Shown here: positions 62,210 through 64,000 of the stretch, piece by piece
Position numbering within the stretch: the first letter of the stretch is position 1
Layout: the number at the start of each line of letters is the position of its first letter
Assembly: GCF_019457535.1 (NCBI RefSeq)
Contig: NZ_CP080417.1
Span: 3,658,001 to 3,722,000, forward strand
Direction of reading: 5' to 3'
Origin: Shewanella halotolerans
Lineage (GTDB): Bacteria; Pseudomonadota; Gammaproteobacteria; Enterobacterales; Shewanellaceae
DNA length: 64,000 nt
Program-made: the position numbers and the translations under genes
The notes under the pieces: model-generated
Databases searched by the model: none
What the model was told of the DNA's origin: nothing
The model's input: the letters and a program-made list of their open reading frames with translations, nothing else

Positions 62210-62641
62210 CTAGCGACTGATATCGGGCAGCTCGCTGACCAGGCAGACCCGGGCGGAAAACTTGCCCAGGGTGAGTTCGTCATACTCAATCAGACAAGGC
62301 ACCAGTTGCAGCTCGTCTTCATCGACAAAATAGATGGCGTTTTGATTAAACACCTTGCCAAGATCCACCGCCGCGGCCTTATCGATAGACACGGCCCAGC
62401 TCTTCTCCATATGACCTCTGTCACTGGAGGCGCCGATCAGGGCACGATAGGGATATTGAAGACGTTGAATATGACGTTGAAGCTGTTTGTCGAGGAGACG
62501 GTTTTGCGAGGGAGAAAGGTGTTGACCTTTAGGATTATGAGCGGTAATGATTGCAAATGATAACGAAGGGGAGAAAGGTTGCGTAAGTAAGAACTGCGTT
62601 TGCTGATAGCATTGCCAAAGGTGTTCGCTTGCTGTGCTCAT
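62210..62641 (-). CDS. DUF3293 domain protein
   Basis: A 143-residue protein from the ATG at 62641 (a GTG at 62644 is just upstream). It shows the DUF3293 pattern SFAIITAHNPKGQHLSPSQN, HMEKSWAVSIDKAAAVDLGK and NAIYFVDEDELQLVPC. No signal or membrane segment. The function of the family is unknown. The gene stands alone between arcA and the lysine operon. Confidence 0.82.
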   Translation of the reverse strand: MSTASEHLWQCYQQTQFLLTQPFSPSLSFAIITAHNPKGQHLSPSQNRLLDKQLQRHIQRLQYPYRALIGASSDRGHMEKSWAVSIDKAAAVDLGKVFNQNAIYFVDEDELQLVPCLIEYDELTLGKFSARVCLVSELPDISR

Positions 62642-62770
62642 CACTAAAATATTCCTAAATTAGATTCCGTCGATTATAGCAAAATTCCTCCGCCTTCCTA
62701 GAGGTGTGAGACAGGTCACTTTATTAAATTTTATTAATACCATTAAAATCATAATCTTATGTACACAAAT

Positions 62771-62784
62771 GTGATATACATCAA
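62771..62784. promoter_or_regulatory. FNR/EtrA-like site upstream of arcA
   Basis: GTGATATACATCAA matches the FNR box TTGAT-N4-ATCAA at 9 of 10 positions and also resembles one arm of a CRP site. In E. coli FNR activates arcA anaerobically; the same link is plausible here, by analogy. Confidence 0.5.
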
Positions 62785-62800
62785 ATCTCAAAGGAATTTT

Positions 62801-62821
62801 GTTAACATTTCATTTGTTAAC
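62801..62821. promoter_or_regulatory. GTTAAC repeat, possible ArcA-type site
   Basis: GTTAACATTTCATTTGTTAAC carries GTTAAC at both ends with a spacing of 15 bases. GTTAA repeats are the hallmark of ArcA-P sites, so autoregulation is a possibility. Each GTTAAC is self-complementary, so the whole is also an inverted repeat. Confidence 0.4.
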
Positions 62822-63218
62822 AAATGACTAAAACGAGTACAATAAGTTCGTTGATTCACTTCCACTCATCTCACGATGAAATACTTTTTGTTACATCTTG
62901 TCGACGACAAGGTCATCAAAAGTTAGTCAATTTCCTGTATAAAATGTGAGCTTAGGCTGATTTAGCATTTAAACTTGAAAATATTAGATAGTTAACGGAA
63001 CTATTCCCAACTATTGTTAATCGAAGTGAGTAACCGTTCGCGTGTCTTTTGAAAGAGATACGTATACTTTACTAATCATGAAGTGTGTTGCTGTACCAAT
63101 TGGGTTTGATAAAAGCACTACGTGAGTTCGGTAATTGTCGCGAAGACAGATAGGGCGCAGCAGCACCAACTAGCGCTCATGGTTAGAACAGTTTTAAACA
63201 AATATTAGGTAAATAAAT

Positions 63219-63938
63219 ATGCAAAACCCGCACATTCTGATCGTTGAAGATGAAGCCGTTACCCGGAACACGCTAAGAAGTATTTTCGAGGCTGAAGGAT
63301 ATGTGGTAACTGAAGCCAATGATGGCGCAGAGATGCATAAAGCCATGCAGGAAAACAAGATCAATCTTGTGGTAATGGATATCAACCTACCAGGTAAGAA
63401 TGGTCTGCTGCTTGCGCGTGAACTTCGTGAAATCAATAACATCGGCCTTATCTTCCTTACCGGCCGTGACAACGAAGTTGACAAGATCTTGGGTCTGGAA
63501 ATTGGTGCCGATGACTATATCACCAAACCATTTAACCCACGCGAACTGACTATCCGTGCACGCAACCTGCTGACTCGCGTCAACAGCACCGGCGGCGAAA
63601 CCGAAGAGAAGAGTGCCGTAGAATTCTACCGCTTCAACGGTTGGAGCCTAGAGATCAACAGCCGTTCACTGGTGAGCCCACAGGGCGAGTCGTACAAGCT
63701 GCCCCGCAGTGAGTTCCGCGCCATGCTGCACTTTGTTGAGAACCCAGGCAAGATCCTGACCCGTGCCGATCTGCTGATGAAGATGACTGGCCGTGAGCTT
63801 AAGCCACACGACCGTACTGTGGACGTGACCATTCGTCGCATCCGTAAGCACTTCGAAAGCTTGCCAGATACGCCAGAGATCATCGCCACCATCCACGGCG
63901 AAGGCTATCGTTTCTGCGGTAACTTAGAAGAAGCATAA
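63219..63938 (+). CDS. arcA: Aerobic respiration control response regulator ArcA
   Basis: A 239-residue regulator nearly the size of E. coli ArcA, and matching it throughout. The receiver domain has EDE at 10-12, phospho-acceptor Asp54 in VVMDINLPGKNG, Thr in IFLTGRDNEVDK and Lys in YITKPFNPREL. The winged-helix DNA-binding domain spans about residues 135-232 (PRSEFRAMLHFVENPGKILT and VDVTIRRIRKHFE). It governs the anoxic respiratory switch. In Shewanella the cognate sensor is split (ArcS/HptA) rather than ArcB; no such gene is in the window. Codons are biased, as in highly expressed genes. Confidence 0.97.
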   Translation: MQNPHILIVEDEAVTRNTLRSIFEAEGYVVTEANDGAEMHKAMQENKINLVVMDINLPGKNGLLLARELREINNIGLIFLTGRDNEVDKILGLEIGADDYITKPFNPRELTIRARNLLTRVNSTGGETEEKSAVEFYRFNGWSLEINSRSLVSPQGESYKLPRSEFRAMLHFVENPGKILTRADLLMKMTGRELKPHDRTVDVTIRRIRKHFESLPDTPEIIATIHGEGYRFCGNLEEA

Positions 63939-63971
63939 ATCACATCCAGCTAGCGCAAATGTGATTCGATT

Positions 63972-64000
63972 AAAAAGCCAGTCTAACGACTGGCTTTTTT
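63972..64000 (+). terminator. arcA terminator
   Basis: AAAAAGCCAGTC / GACTGGCTTTTT stem with a four-base loop and T run, 33 bases after the stop. Confidence 0.92.

Larger units (their letters stand above)
62642..63218. other. Long leader/promoter region of arcA
   Basis: About 577 bases, AT-rich, with no convincing gene. It contains an FNR/EtrA-like site at 62771-62784 and a GTTAAC direct/inverted repeat at 62801-62821. Such length suggests several promoters or a long untranslated leader. Confidence 0.6.

Noticed and set aside
1..64000. CRISPR array, rRNA, tRNA or prophage
   Set aside because: No regularly spaced long repeats, no tRNA or rRNA motif and no phage structural genes were seen in the window.

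Overview
The window looks like chromosomal DNA from a marine gammaproteobacterium, most likely Shewanella. Supporting signs are an ArcA-type regulator, a very large formate dehydrogenase fused to ferredoxin and GltD-like modules, two subtilisin-like proteases with GlyGly-CTERM tails, a MipA/DUF3019/two-component cluster, and an 18-bp NagR-like operator upstream of nagB. The genus is an inference from gene content; no rRNA or tRNA gene is visible. Most genes use GC-rich third positions. The second protease gene, ahpC and arcA use more A/T-ending codons, as highly expressed genes often do. There is no sign of a prophage, an integron or a CRISPR array.

Layout. 1-8.7 kb: a cut-off CidA/LrgA-type gene facing a LysR regulator, a cyclophilin lipoprotein, a DUF808 membrane protein, rpiA, an NAD(P)-binding protein facing a second LysR regulator, a LysE exporter, a helix-hairpin-helix protein, a predicted ATPase and a PH-domain protein. 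8.7-19.1 kb: rlhA, a cupin/SRPBCC pair, nagB with its operator, rluE, a PAS-GGDEF-EAL protein, and prfB-lysS, where prfB needs a programmed +1 frameshift. 19.2-26.6 kb: a pentapeptide-repeat/potassium-channel fusion, the 1410-residue formate dehydrogenase and a chemoreceptor. 26.9-35.9 kb: a 1705-residue exported protease facing a four-gene cluster (MipA-like outer-membrane protein, DUF3019 protein, response regulator, histidine kinase).

35.9-47.6 kb: a ChrA-type transporter, an OhrR-like regulator with a short GlpD-like oxidoreductase and rlmC, a small exported protein, a MITE-like repeat, a thioredoxin-CcdA fusion, two small genes, a diguanylate cyclase, and ahpCF with a terminator-like hairpin between the two genes. 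47.7-55.2 kb: a spermidine-synthase-like protein, a short MscS channel, a CorA-family transporter, a dienelactone hydrolase, D-lactate dehydrogenase, a cluster of small membrane and methyltransferase genes, rluA and an AsnC-type regulator. 55.3-64 kb: the second GlyGly-CTERM protease, a lysine-riboswitch operon (lysC plus an M14-family deacylase), a DUF3293 protein and arcA behind a long leader.

Themes. Four enzymes that modify 23S rRNA are spread across the window (RlhA, RluE, RlmC, RluA). Redox and thiol biology recurs (AhpCF, the OhrR-like regulator, the thioredoxin-CcdA fusion, formate dehydrogenase, LdhA, ArcA). Cyclic-di-GMP enzymes and a chemoreceptor point to environmental sensing. 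No complete new defence or mobile system was found. The less ordinary observations are the M14 deacylase placed under a lysine riboswitch, the channel fusion, the oxidoreductase/OhrR/RlmC cluster, the MITE and several strong uncharacterised palindromes.
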